From: Zanthoxylum bungeanum
Lineage: Eukaryota; Streptophyta; Magnoliopsida; Sapindales; Rutaceae
NCBI GenBank assembly: GCA_019454045.1
Contig: SKCR01034802.1
Coordinates: 18,541-82,540 of the forward strand
DNA: 64,000 nucleotides
Reading direction: 5' to 3'
Position numbers and translations under genes: made by a program
Notes under the pieces: model-generated
Seen by the model: only the letters and a program-made list of their open reading frames with translations
The model's database searches: none
Told to the model about the DNA's origin: nothing
Part shown: positions 45,160-56,944 of the stretch, piece by piece
How the letters are laid out: each line of letters starts with the position of its first letter
Position numbering within the stretch: position 1 is the stretch's first letter

Positions 45160-46220
45160 CGACGGAATTTAGCGACGGAATATTCCATTTCAAAATGTAG
45201 CGACGGAATTGAGACGGAATTGAAACGGATAATGATATTAGGGACGGAATTTAGCGACAAAAAAATTTCATCTCTAAATTAGAGACGGAAATGAAAATCC
45301 GTCGCTAATTAGAGACGGATTACTATTCCGTCGCTAATTTTGTTTAGAAACGGAATTTTTCCGTCGCTAATCCGTCGCTAATTAGAAACGGAATTCAAAT
45401 TCCGTCTCTAATTAGAAACGGAATTTCAATTCCGTCGCTAATTTTAATTTTAATTTTAATTTTAATTTTTTTATTAATTAGAAACGGAATTGTTCCGTCG
45501 CTAATTAGAAACGGAATTTCAATTCCGTCTCTAATTAGAAACGGAATTTCAATTCCGTAGCTAATTAGAAACGGAATTTCAATTCCGTTTCTAATCTTTA
45601 ATTTTTATTTTTATTAAATTTTTTTGTTAATTAGAAACGGAATTTTTCCGTTGCTAATCCGTCTCTAATTAGAAACGGATTCAATTCCGTCTCTAATTAG
45701 AAAACGGAATTTCAATTCCGTCGCTAATTTTAATTTTAATTTTTATTTTTATTTTTTTTATTAATTAGAAACGGAATTGTTCCGTCGCTAATTAGAAACG
45801 GAATTGATATTCCGTCGCTATTAGAAACGGAATTTCAATTCCGTAGCTAATTAGAAACGGAATTTCAATTCCATTTCTAATCTTTAATTTTTATTTTTAT
45901 TTTAAATTTTTTGTTAATTAGAAACGGAATTTTTCCGTCTCTAATCCGTCGCTAATTAGAAACGGAATTCAAAATCCGTCGCTAATTAGAAACGGAATTT
46001 CAATTCCGTCGCTAATTTTAAATTTTATTTTTTTTTTAAATTTTTTTGTTAATTAGAAACGGAATTGTTCCGTTTCTATTCCGTCGCTAATTTTTAAAAT
46101 TTTTCAATCCCCCCAAACTTTATTTCTTTCGGCACCACTTTTTTTTTTTTAAAAAAAATAGAGACGGATTTTCCGTCTCTAAATAGAAACGGAATATCTA
46201 TTCCGTCGCTAATTTTCGTC
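45160..46220. repeat. Sub-terminal array of ACGGAAT hairpins in the CACTA element
   Basis: Some twenty or more units alternate ACGGAATT and AATTCCGT, separated by 2-4 bases and bounded by TTAGAA or GCTAATT, so most units can fold. Larger blocks, for example TTAATTAGAAACGGAATT followed by T-rich spacers, recur near 45475, 45630, 45765 and 45915. Confidence 0.9.
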
Positions 46221-46779
46221 AAATTTCAAATTTCCCACCTTGGTGAAATTTCAAAAGTATACAAATTTTACAAATTTTCCCGCTTCTCTTATTTTTTTTC
46301 CTCTATATATAACATCGATCTTTTTAACTCTCAACTCCAATACACCATCCAAAATTTTCTTACTCAATTTCATATACCATCAAATTTTTCATAACCTCAA
46401 CTCTCATTATCAATTTCTCATTTTTCTTATCCCCTCTTTTAAATTTCTTAAGAAACAAACGGTGGACGTTTCGTAAATGGATGGTGTGTGTCGAAGCTCG
46501 CGGTGGACATTACGGTAACTGTATAATTTAAGATGTATATATAACAATGAAAAAATCCCACTTTTTTAATTTTATACCATTCAAAATTTTTAAAAGTTTC
46601 CCTTATCTAAAATTTAAAAATTAATAGCTCTACAAGTTATAAATTTTTCATATTATATAATTATTAAATTCCAACCTCTCTAAAATTTTAAAAAAATTTC
46701 CTTTCTAAATTTTAATTTTTTCTTTTCTAAAATTAATAAAATTTTTTCATTCTAAATTTTTAAAAGTTTAAAAGTTTCA

Positions 46780-47100
46780 TATATTTAAAAATTTTAAATT
46801 TCCCCGCCTCTATAAAATTTTAAAATTTTCGTTTTTAATTTTTTTTTTTCAAAAAAAAAAAATATAGCTACGGAAATATTCCGTTGTTAAATATTTTCAA
46901 AATTTTAAAATTTTAAATTTCCCGCCTCTCTAAAATTTTAAAATTTTTAATTTTTTTTCAAAAATTTATAGCTACGGAATAGCTACGGAAATATTCCGTC
47001 GCTAAATATTTTTAAAATTTAAATTTCCCGCCTATCTAAAATTTAAAATTTCAGTTTTAATTTTTTTTTTTCAAAAAATTATAGAAACGGAATTTCCGTC
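46780..47100. repeat. Tandem ~100-bp units inside the CACTA element
   Basis: Three units each hold TTAAATTTCCCGCCT, a run of AAAATTTT and TATAGCTACGGAA or ATAGAAACGGAA. Unit edges are blurred by A/T runs. Confidence 0.7.
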
Positions 47101-47396
47101 GCTAAATAGTGACGGATGGAAATTCCGTCTCTAATTAGAAACGACATTTTCCGTTGCTATTTAGCGACGGAATACTAACCGTCGCTAATTAGAGACGGAC
47201 ATTCTGTCGCTATATAGAGACGGAATTTCCATCCGTCGCTAACTTTAGCGACGGATGATATATTTCCGTCGCTATTTTTTTTGCGACCAACAAATTAGAG
47301 ACGGAATTTTTCCGTCGCTATTCCGTCGCTAATGGCCTATTAGCGACGAATTAGCTACGGATTTTTCCGTCGCTATTTGGCAGTTTTCTTGTAGTG

Positions 47397-48203
47397 GTTC
47401 AAACTAATATTTTCTTCCAGTGGTTGTCGTGTGCAAGATCCGCAGACAGGGCAGATTCTTGGGACAGGCCGTAGAGTTGGATGTCAATTTGAGCTTATCT
47501 TCCTGCATCTTCTTTCCAATCGTGTCTTCTAGTTATGTGTGGTGTCTACACCATCCTCTCTTTATTTGTGGCATCTACGCCTTGGTCATGCCTCTTTAAG
47601 TAAACTTCGTCCTTTGATTTCTAATAGGTCCTTATGTTCTGTTACCGAATAGTCTTCTTTATATTGTATCTCATGTCAACTTGGCAAACATCAAGCTTTA
47701 TCTTTTAAAAATAATAATAATACTTATGTATCTCATTTTGACTTAATTCACTCTAATATATGGGGACCTTCTCCTACACCCACTATGGGAGGGTCTAAAT
47801 ATTTTGTCTTATTCATTGATGATTATTCTCAGTTTAATTGGATATTTCTCATGAAATAGCGATTTGAACTACCTCATATTTTTATTGATTTTGCGTATAT
47901 GGTCAAAACATAATTTTTGAAAACCATCCAAATATTACGCACTAAAAATGCCAAAGAATATCTTGACTCTACACTTTAAGGTTTTTGAAAGAACAAGGTA
48001 CCATATCCCAAATATCTTTCCCATACACCTCTCAACAAAATGGGCAAGCAGAATGCAAACATCATCATATTCTGGATTCCGTTCAATCCATGCACATATC
48101 ATCTTCTTTTACAGAATGTTTTTGGGGTGAAGCCGCTCTCACTGTAGTATATGTTATTAATCATATTCTTTCTTCAATCACGAAATATCACATGTATGAG
48201 TGT
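47397..48203 (+). pseudogene. pol: C2 pre-integrase and integrase remnant
   Basis: After the CACTA element the coding returns with QDPQTGQILGTGRRVG, part of the pre-integrase domain, then LRHASLS-like residues around 47585. The integrase core shows SKYFVLFIDDYSQFNWIFLM (about 47795-47855), and near 48025 a TSQQNGQAE-like stretch. Stops and frameshifts are present. Solo LTR S3 cuts it after YHMYE. Confidence 0.8.
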
Positions 48204-50004
48204 TGATCAGTTGAAATCACTCACGTTATGCAAGCACACGAATCGTTCAAGTAGTATAAAAATATCGATCTGATGAAGACTTAAATTCTGTTGCTTTATT
48301 AATTATTGATGCTAAATATTTACAGGTATCTAATTGAGGTAAGAAGGGATTGTTCGTTGGTTGAATGTGGATTTGAATAAATAAATAAAAATAAATACAA
48401 ACAAAGGAAATTAAGAATAAAAAAACATCTAGGGTTGTGAATTCGTCTAATATGACTCTAATGATGAATTGATTCTCCTATACATATGTAATAAATCAGT
48501 CGTTAACCTGGAACACGAAGATATACAAAAGCCTCTTTCGGTGGTCAGATGCAAACATTCAAAATAACCCAATTAACTAAATTTCTATATTAATTAAGAA
48601 ACTCTGAATTCATTAAGATCAAGTCCCAATTGTGGCTATCCAAGCCCGACATATGTCTATCCTGGAAGGAAATCTCTAAGGTGAGATCGTGAGCTATTAA
48701 ATCTAAAACTGGAACCTAAAATATATTTTCCAAGTTCATTTTAAGTTTACCACATCAATCTTATTGGTGATCAGGAAACAAGAAGCATTAAACTTAAGAT
48801 TCAATAAAAAAGCCAAAACATGACACATATATAAAGAAAATTAATTATTAAACTCGTGAATATTGTGCTTCATCATTTCTCTAGAATAAAATAAAATATT
48901 GGGGTGAGGGGATCCAACTTTAATATTTCAAATGTAAAAATCTCACTTTATTATAATATTGAAATTTTCAGTGTTACCCGATTAATTTAGTCAAACCAGC
49001 CATAAAGACAGTGTTATTATTTGTCTATAAACCAGTCATATAGGCGGTAATCATCTGTCATCTTAAGACCGACCATGTAGGCGGTGTCATATTATGTCAA
49101 ATAAATAAAACCAGCTATGTAGGCGGTATCAACAATAATCCATATTATTAAATTACAATTTCCATATTATTAAACAAGTGAGATTAATCTACCTTATCAT
49201 ATTTAAAGTTTCCTCTTTCCCCAAGCGGAAATTAATTACTAAACATAAAAGAAAGTAAGAACACACAAACTATTATTACTAAAAATATAAATACATAATT
49301 AAAATATAGAAAATAAATACACACACAATATAATCCTCAAGTTCCTTAAGAGAAACCTGAAGGAAAACATGAACTTTAAAATTAAATCAAGCTCTATTTA
49401 TAGGCAAAGTTTTGTCTCCACCAATTTCTCCACCAAACATGCCACCAAACATGGCATCAATCACTCCACCAAATCATCCACCAAATATCCAAGCATGTTT
49501 GGTGGAAGTTTGACAATTGTAAATTGTCATTTTCCATTTTTTTTTTTGTTTTTGATAATGACTTTAATAATTACACATAACACACTTTGGATATTTCATC
49601 AATTTCAGTATTGTAACCTTCAGAGTTCGAAATTCTTATGAAAATCAAAGTTGTAGATCTTTGAGTCTTCTTTCATCTGGAACTTGAATCACCTCATTTT
49701 CATATCGGAGTAAAAATATTTGGCCAAAATACGAAAATTGTGCAAAGTTGAAATTTCTGAAATTTCTGAAATTATACTTCGTTAGAACTCTATTTCAAGT
49801 TTCCAACCTCTAAAATCCAAATGTCAAGTCCAGTTTTTGCCCTTATTTGTTCCACGTTTCGTCCTGATTGATTCCATTGAGTCTCGATTTTATTTTTTTT
49901 AGCAAAATAAACTAAAACACATCAAAATATTCATAAAACTCGAGAAACCATACAAAGTATTAAGTAAAACAGGTGCTAAATATTGATATATTTTCTATTC
50001 ATCA
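48204..50004. mobile_element. Solo LTR S3 in C2
   Basis: The C2 integrase reading is continuous from 48203 to 50005 if this 1,801-bp segment is removed (YHMYE then CLYVISPSYDLVKFLG). Ends are TGATCAG and ATTCATCA, with flanks AGTGT (48199-48203) and AGTGC (50005-50009), a 5-bp duplication with one mismatch. TG...CA ends and a 5-bp duplication fit an LTR. There is no coding. The family is not otherwise in the window. Confidence 0.75.
48985..49135. repeat. Repeated AACCAGC-TAGGCGGT units in S3
   Basis: Four units of about 45 bp each hold A(A/G)ACC(A/G)(G/A)C-AT-TAGGCGGT-like sequence, the first with AAGACAGTG. They resemble a small minisatellite. Confidence 0.65.
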
Positions 50005-50640
50005 AGTGCTTATATGTTATTTCTCCCTCCTATGACCTTGTTAAATTTTTAGGGATTGTTTATTTTGTCATTCTTCCTCATACCGAGCACCACAAGTTAG
50101 AACCTAATGCTCGAATATGTTGTTTCATAGGTTATAGAATTAAACACATATGGTATCATTGTTGGGATTCTATGTCACAAAAACTTCACATCCTACGTCG
50201 TATTGTCATATAGGAGCACATTATGTTCTCGTTCCTCTTCGATTTCAAAGTATCTTCTGACCACCCTCCACTTTTCACTGACCTCTCTATCGAGTTATTT
50301 CCACATGTTCATAATGCAAGTACCTCCAGTGAGCCTACAGACGTCCAACCCCTATTACTACATGTTTCTGATGATGCTCATTCTACAGATACTGACTCTG
50401 ACACCCTTGCGATTGAACACTCCTATGATATTTATACTTCCTCTTCCCGTTATCCTCCTCGAGTAAGACAACCTCATACTTATCTTCAAAATTATCATTG
50501 TTTTTTCACTATTGTTTCTTTGTATGAACCTCAGTCCTATAAGGAGACATCCTCTAATCCTCATTGGAAGCAAGCTATACAAGATGAATTACATGTTTTG
50601 GTAAGAACTAGTACTTGAGACCTAGTTGATCTTCCTCCCG
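50005..50640 (+). pseudogene. pol: C2 integrase C-terminus and linker
   Basis: The frame 49983-50213 has SPSYDLVKFLGIVYFVILP and HHKLEPNARICCFIGY, the conserved GKP-like tail of Copia integrase, then WYHCWDSMSQKLHILRRIVI. The linker frame 50223-50618 has PHWKQAIQDELHVL, the start of RT. Frames differ between the pieces. Confidence 0.8.
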
Positions 50641-51400
50641 GTAAAGCTCCAATCGAATGCAAATAGGTATACAAAAATAAAAACAAAATTAGATAGCGCT
50701 ATTGAGCGTTAAAAAACACGTCTTGTTTCTAAGGACTTCACTCAAGAATATGTGGTTGATTATGAGAAGACATTTGCTCTGTTTGCTCGTCTTACCTCAG
50801 TACGCAACCTAGTTTCCATTGTTGCTATTTGACAATGGAATTTATTTTAGATGGATGTTAAGAATGCTTCTATCAATGATGATCTAGCTGAAGAAGTTTA
50901 CATGAAACCCCATATTGTTCTTGATCATCCACCACACAAGGTATGCCATCTACCTCATGCCCTATATGGTCTGAAACAAGCTCCCCGTGCATGGTTTGCC
51001 AAGTTTAGTTTGACTATTTGTCAACTTGAGTTCACCTCCAGTCCACATGACTCTACCATTTTCCTTCACAAATCTGGTACAGGCATCATGATACTACTTA
51101 TTTATGTTGATGACATTATTATTACTGGGGATGATGATTCAAGAATTACGGATCTTAAACAGTATCTTAGTCAACAATTTGAAATGAAAGATCTTGGTTC
51201 TCTGAGGTACTTCTTGGGCCTTGAAGTTACTTCCTCTACTGATGGCTATCATCTCTCTCAAGCTAAGTATGATTCTGATTTTATTTCTCTAGTCGACCTT
51301 ACAAATAGTGAGATAGTTCCAACCCCTGTTGAGTATAATACTACACTTACACCTATGGATGGAACTCCTCTTGATGATCTTACTCTCTATAGATGATTAC
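50641..51400 (+). pseudogene. pol: C2 reverse transcriptase remnant
   Basis: RT is largely readable in 50851-51396: MDVKNASINDDLAEEVYMK, LPHALYGLKQAPRAWF, then the catalytic LLIYVDDIIITGDD, and QQFEMKDLGSLRYFLGLEV. The catalytic YVDD is intact. The N-terminal part before 50851 has stops. A stop near 51397 separates it from RNase H. Confidence 0.85.
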
Positions 51401-52056
51401 TTGGTAGTCTTATTTACCTTACTGTCACACGACCAAACATTTCCTATGATGTTCATATTATAAGTCAGTTCATGGCTGCTCCTCGATCTCTTCATTATGT
51501 TTTGTGCTTCGCATCATTCGCTATGTTAAAGGCACTCTCTTTTATGGTCTCAATTTCTCTTCTAATTCTTCACTTGTTCTTCAAACTTACTATAATACAG
51601 ATTAGGCAGGTGACCTTACTGATCGTCGATCCACTACTGTTTATTATGTTTTTCTGGGGTCACTCATTTATTTCTTGGCGTGGTAAGAAACAACTATTGA
51701 TTGCTCGTTCTAGTACTGAGGCTGAATATCAAGCTCTTACTGCAACTATTGCCGAACTTCTATAGCTACGTTGGCTCCTCGAAGATATGGTAGTGCCTCT
51801 ACCTCCCCTTACTACTCTTTACTGTGACAATCAAAGTGCTATTCAATTAGCACATAATGATGTATTCCATGATCGTACCAAACACATTGAGATTGATTAT
51901 CATTTCATTCGTCAATATATTGTTCGCGGTACTATTCGATTGGTTTATCTATGCTTCGATGATCAAATAGTTGATATCTTCACCAATTCTTTTCTTCCTG
52001 GCTATTGCACAACCCTCATTTCTAAACTCAATATGGTTTCCTTACTACCATATTGA
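51401..52056 (+). pseudogene. pol: C2 RNase H remnant
   Basis: Two pieces: 51472-51765 includes SFISWRGKKQLLIARSSTEA in its last third, and 51787-52056 includes YCDNQSAIQLAHNDVFHDRT and HIEIDYHFIRQY. The middle, with the first catalytic Asp region, is frameshifted. The sequence then runs to the purine tract. Confidence 0.85.
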
Positions 52057-52069
52057 GTTGAAGAGGGGA

Positions 52070-52372
52070 TGTCAAAAATATGATATTAATGTTAATTCAT
52101 ATTGTCAAAGATATGATAATAATGTTAATTCATATTGTCAAAGATATAATAATAATGTTAATATCAAAGATATGATATTAATGTTAATTCATATTGTTAA
52201 ATATATGATAGTAATGTTAAATCATATTGTCAAAGATATGATATTAATTTTAATTGATATGTAATTAATATTGATTCTTTTATAATGTCTATATATAGGC
52301 AATTTGTAATTCATATTGAATTTAAGAAAAATAATATATTTTTCTTCAGCTCTCATATTTCGATTTGTAACA
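52070..52372 (+). repeat. C2 3' LTR with expanded internal repeats
   Basis: Preceded by the purine tract GAAGAGGGGA, starts TGTCAAAAATATG and ends TTTGTAACA. The first 200 bp are five or six copies of a ~33-bp unit, TCAAAGATATGATATTAATG and ending CATATTG. The 5' LTR has about two. Confidence 0.85.
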
Positions 52373-52742
52373 GTAACATACGCGATCGATAATATGTTTA
52401 TTTCTTTTTACTACATGGCACTACAATCTAATTATAAGTTTATATATATATATATATAAGCAATAATAGAACTTGTGAAAATTAGTGATAGTCAAACCCT
52501 TATTATTTAGTGAAATAATCATAAAAACTTTTTTTTAGAAATGATAACATTTTAGGACACACATACCTTTTTTTTTTTTAAAAGACAAAGCTTGAAAATC
52601 TATATGTCTCAAAAAAAATTACTATGATCATTTATGAAAAGAACTAGTTTTTATGTATATTATAAATAATAAAGAATAACTACAGTATCATTTAAAATGG
52701 ATATCCACTCATGATCAATTATATAATAATAAAATCATAACT
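52373..52742. other. Unassigned AT-rich flank
   Basis: No frame. It includes a TA microsatellite at 52441-52459 and several A or T runs. I see nothing else in it. Confidence 0.5.
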
Positions 52743-53862
52743 TGATGAGAAAAAAGGGCCACAAATTACATAGTGTTAATGGTGATTTTTTACCTCGAGG
52801 AATGTCAAATACTGAGGAAAGGTAGTTTAGGGTTTTTACTTGCCAGGAGAATAGAGGAAGCCTAGAGAGACAGAATTCAGATGGAAGACTCGACCCCATT
52901 GAACGAGAGGGTTTTACAAAGGCCAATATGGGCTGATGAAGTAGAGTTGGGATAACCGACCCGACCTGAAGAAAAAGTGCTAAGATTTGGCGGCATTAGA
53001 GCATTAGTAAAGGCCGACCCAAAGTGGTCCAAGATTACCGACTCGACTTGTCTACAGAAAGGAAGATTCGATCTAACGGCATTCATCTCGGCATGCCGAC
53101 CCGAGGATCAAGATTGAGGCCATGATATTGAGGCCATGATATGTTAAACTTGAAAGTTTAGGCTTCTAGAAGGTTGATGTGATAGGAGTAAGTCAACAAC
53201 TCTCATTGGGAAAAGGACTCTGCCAGAAGGAACAATATTGGAATGGTTAAACCAAATGTTATCACATCGACATAATGTGTAGAAGAGGGAACAATATTGG
53301 AGTGGTTGAACCAAAAGTTGTCATGACGATAGAACATGTAGTAGTGGCCAAAAGGTTGGAATGATAGGCTTCTGCTGATAGATGATGGTGAGTCAAAGGC
53401 AGAACAACAGTTTGTATAATGGTTGGGGAAAAGAAGCATGGGCGATGATGACAGAGTGACATGAGCTGACGTCATGGGTTGGTGGAATAGTGGATTTTAA
53501 AGCCTATATAAAGAGGTTGAAACCATAAGTTCAAGGGTTAGAAGTTTGGATATTTCATTACTTATAAAAAAGCTATAAAAGCTTAATGATAAAATATAGA
53601 GATGTTCGGTACCTGACCCCTAAAAGATTTGTAAACCAGGTCATTTTCTGACATAAAACTAATACAAACACATTTTTTTTCTCCCGTAGACGTAGGTTAA
53701 AACCACTCTCATTCGAACCACGAAAATCTATGTGATTTTCTTGTTTGCTTGCCAAGTTTATTTTAGGGTCCCTACTAACCAAACAAATTCATTGCTCGGA
53801 CGAGGTTTGTTCAAGGGGCAGGTTTCCAAAATTATTCTTGGAATGAAAAACAGCCGTCAACA
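52743..53862 (+). repeat. 5' LTR of Gypsy element G3
   Basis: The right half has the same plan as the G1 LTR: CCGACCCGA-rich sequence, TGACGTCA (53467-53474), TATATAAAG (53505-53513), CAAACAAATTCAT and end GTCAACA before the primer site. The left half does not align clearly, so G3 is a different subfamily and the start is approximate. Confidence 0.65.
53467..53513 (+). promoter_or_regulatory. G3 LTR promoter: TGACGTCA and TATA box
   Basis: TGACGTCA (53467-53474) and TATATAAAG (53505-53513) are 30 bp apart, against 31 bp in the LTR at 31953-32821. Conservation of both, while surrounding bases vary, suggests a used promoter. Confidence 0.65.
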
Positions 53863-53863
53863 G

Positions 53864-53881
53864 TTGGCGCCATCTGTGAGG
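53864..53881 (+). other. G3 primer binding region
   Basis: TTGGCGCCATCTGTGAGG follows the LTR end after one base. It is the intact form of the G1 site at 9557. Confidence 0.75.
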
Positions 53882-53914
53882 AACAGTACAAAAAACAGCA
53901 AACACACTAAGACA

Positions 53915-54147
53915 ATGACAGAAGATAATAATCATAGAGCTCTAGAGTCCTTAACGATGGAGTGGATGAAAAATATGGAAGAAAGTCTGCATTTGGAAAT
54001 GGAGAATGCATGAAAGGAAAATGGAGGTGACTCAAACCTTTAGGGCATAATGGAAAAGATTGAGAAGTTGGAGAAGTGGATTGGGGAGCAAGATCAGGGA
54101 GGCCCCAGTGAGAGGGAAGAGATTACTAATGGAAATATGGTAGTTGG
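53915..54147 (+). pseudogene. gag: G3 gag start, cut by C3
   Basis: The ATG at 53915 opens MTEDNNHRALESLTMEWMK, like the start of G1 gag (SEASTTEWMKKMKE-like residues near 9640). A TGA follows at 54011 and the rest is lost because C3 begins at 54148. The remainder of G3 is not in the window. Confidence 0.65.
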
Positions 54148-56432
54148 TGTTAGGATTAGTGCTCAGAACACCAATTTTTTGATGTATTTCCATGTACATA
54201 CTTATGTAAATATTTTATTTTGAATAAAATAAACAGTTTATTTAATATAATATCTTTTATTAAATGGTAAAGACATAGCAGACCTTAGAATGAATAGTTA
54301 TGATAAAGTTGTAAAAGCGTCGCAACTGTCATTGAGTTGTATCATAACATTATCACTTTTAAAATGTTCCTGGTCAAGATTTATACTACTTGGTTTGTAA
54401 GTAAACCCGCAGAGATTGGTACGTGCCGTATATTAGAATCTGGGATTTCAATGGTTATTACTGTTGGGAAGCAGCCGCGAGTGCGCAAAGGAAAATTAAA
54501 AGAAATTATGATGTCGCTATCCCTTTGCCCAAAACCCATTTCTTTTGATTATTCTACAAGCCTAGGCATGTTACTATATATTCTAAGCATAAAAAACTCA
54601 TAATAACATGCAAAGAACATAAACCTAAACATGCTAACTATCATAAGAACTCTAATTAAAATAAAGAAAGAAAAAGACTTACTTGAACTGAAGGCTCATC
54701 CAGTCCACCCTCCAATCTAAAAGCTTTTCTCAAACTCAGCAAGCTCTTCCACGTTCCAAAGAGCCACCCAAGTGTGTGGCCTCCAAAGCTGCACACACCA
54801 AAGCCAAAACTCAACGGCAAGACTACGCCTTGAGTGCACAGGTATTTTGCCCTTGGTGCTAGCCTAGGAAAATACCTCAAAACTTTTAACTTGAGGTTCC
54901 TCTAGTCAATTATACTTAAGGATCCTCAAAATCAGTGGCTTACTCTTTAAACTTTAGAGTTGCTCACTTATATAAACCCAAGATATGAAAGGTTTTGGTG
55001 TAAAATTTTGTAAATAATTCTTTGGGTTTATATAGGTGCTCCAAAGACAACAAAATTAATTAAGAATCTGATGTGGGATAAATGCTAATTTAATCTTAGC
55101 CATTGGATCTTAATTTATTGGTTTATTGAGATTATAAAACCTCAATAAGAGTTTGGGCCGAATTGGAATTCAAAACAAATAAAAAATAAAAAAAATTAAC
55201 TATTCATATTACTATTCATGTTACTATTCACATTACTATTCACATTTATTTATTTATTCCAATTCCCAAAGTGCCCCTATAGTCATTCACCAATCCCTAA
55301 GCCACTATGGAACCTCATAAATGATCTGTTCAATAATTAAACACATTGAACAATTTATGAACAATTCCTACAAAAATCATATATGCTGTTAAATTTATAA
55401 TGTGCACTGTTAACCATTGATTTCGACTTTGTTGTGTGTGACCTTTTGGGTTCCCCTCAAGTTGGATATGAAAAGAATCATGATAATTTAATCGAACATA
55501 AATTATCCTCCGACCAGATGGTCGTTCGATTTCAATGACCAAGGTTGACATCTAGCAACATGCCAAGGCCCTCAAATGAGAAGGAAAGATATATACCCAT
55601 TCTATATGCGATTTACATATGATATGGCCCCTCGCCTCACTGTATCCCCACTGTTTGACCTAGGGTATGGAAAGTGTCTACCCATATAGTCTAAGGTATG
55701 ATGTTGATAGTGTCATGAATCGTGCTAACCCAAGAATCTCACATGATTCTTCCGCTGCGGCCACAGTCTCAAGCACTGATCACACATATCAACCCACGAA
55801 CTGGAATACTAATCTTATAAGAAAATATTATCCGAGAGAGTGGCGATTCTCTGTCGTATCTTTACAAAGTTCATGTGTTTCAACAAATGAACCAATCATA
55901 CCTTTATGACCGGATCTTTTGAACCGGGGAATGAGAATGTCAAAGTTATTTGATCCACACATAAGATTGTAAAGACCTCAAGTCTAAGGACTATTCATAC
56001 AATAAATACATGAAAGTTCTCACAGACACATTGGATAAACACTCCATGTGAAAACTTTCGTCGGTCAATTCGATGGACACGAGCAACTCATGCATCCATT
56101 TGATGCACCGAGCGGACGGATCTCCGCTAGTAGCCTATGAGATCGGCTACCCCACTTAAGGGGGATCATATCATCATGCTAGTCTCTCCGTTTTGTGAAC
56201 GCCCACATTATTCACAAAACTATGACTATGAACGTTTAAGAGTAATGATTCTCATAAGGCGTGGAAGCCATCATCTTATTACTCCAAGGGCTTTATTACA
56301 GTGTTTGATGATTCATATAAGTTATGTAAGACATGTATAATAAAGATTGCCATTTTATTAATTAGTGAAAATATTACGAATACATGTACATATAGCCCAT
56401 CCACAAGTTGGGTATAGGGCATATCTCTAACA
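54148..56432 (-). repeat. C3 3' LTR
   Basis: 2,285 bp with plus-strand ends TGTTAGGATTAG and ATCTCTAACA, next to the purine tract complement at 56433. No partner is in the window, so age cannot be estimated. It lacks the hairpin chain of the C1 family. Confidence 0.88.
55199..55250. repeat. ATTACTATTCAC-type minisatellite in the C3 LTR
   Basis: About five units of 12-13 bp, ATTACTATTCAC or ATTACTATTCAT. Confidence 0.75.
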
Positions 56433-56503
56433 ATCTCCCACTTGCACTATAGCCAACTAGTATGAATCTGGACACCATACTCTCAGGTGTGCCTATCATG
56501 CTT

Positions 56504-56944
56504 TTATTGAGTCAGCCCTTTAGTTAGAGAATCTGCAAGATTATCTTCTTTTGGTATTTTCTCTATAATAACTTCTTTTCTCTCAACAATCTCCCTGATG
56601 AGATGAAATCGCCTGAGTACATTCTTTGATTTCTGGTGGGACCTTGGTTCATTTGATTGAGCAATGGCGCCCGTGTTGTCACAGTACATCGTGACGCCAT
56701 TCTTTATTAAGGGAAGCACTTCCAGCTCCGTGATGAACTTTTTTATCCAGACTGCTTCTTTAGCTGCCTCAGATGCTGTAATATACTCGACTTCAGTGGT
56801 GGAGTCCGCTGTAGTTGACTACTTTGAGCTTTTCCAACTGACAGCATCGCCATTCAAAGTAAACAGATATCATGTTTGCAATCTGCTGTCATCCCTATCG
56901 GTCTGAAAGCTCACATCACAGTAACTAAAGACTTTCATCCCAGA
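56504..56944 (-). pseudogene. pol: C3 RNase H remnant
   Basis: The minus-strand frame 56719-56504 has MYCDNTGAIAQSNEPRSHQK and EDNLADSLTKGL, the end of Copia RNase H. Upstream (56900-56720) the strand encodes STTEAEYIAASEA-like residues in another frame. The stop is about 60 bp before the purine tract. Confidence 0.85.

Larger units (their letters stand above)
45137..47396. mobile_element. Non-autonomous CACTA (En/Spm) transposon
   Basis: The left end is CACTACAAGAAA and the right end TTTTCTTGTAGTG, the inverted termini of the CACTA superfamily. Both ends carry dense sub-terminal copies of GCGACGGAAT and its complement, the usual transposase-binding arrangement. There is no transposase gene in its 2.26 kb. 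The host sites read GGT on the left and GTT (or GGT sharing the last G) on the right; a 3-bp duplication is likely but ambiguous. The C2 reading resumes after it. Confidence 0.92.
43446..52372 (+). mobile_element. C2: decayed short-LTR Copia element with two nested insertions
   Basis: Short LTR-like ends enclose gag, integrase, RT and RNase H remnants in Copia order, interrupted by a CACTA element and a solo LTR. Removing both leaves about 4.9 kb, a normal size for a Copia with LTRs of a few hundred bp. The protein type is close to plant RE1-like elements. I could not find a target duplication, perhaps because the 5' edge is eroded. Confidence 0.85.

Noticed and set aside
45160..46220. Regular repeats that could suggest a CRISPR-like array
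   Set aside because: The repeats are palindromic ACGGAAT units with 2-4-nt gaps, not repeats with unique spacers, inside a CACTA element with clear termini.
43401..52377. 5-bp target duplication for C2
   Set aside because: The bases before the 5' LTR (GTTCA or TTTAA, depending on the edge) do not match GTAAC after the 3' LTR; the 5' edge is too eroded to call.
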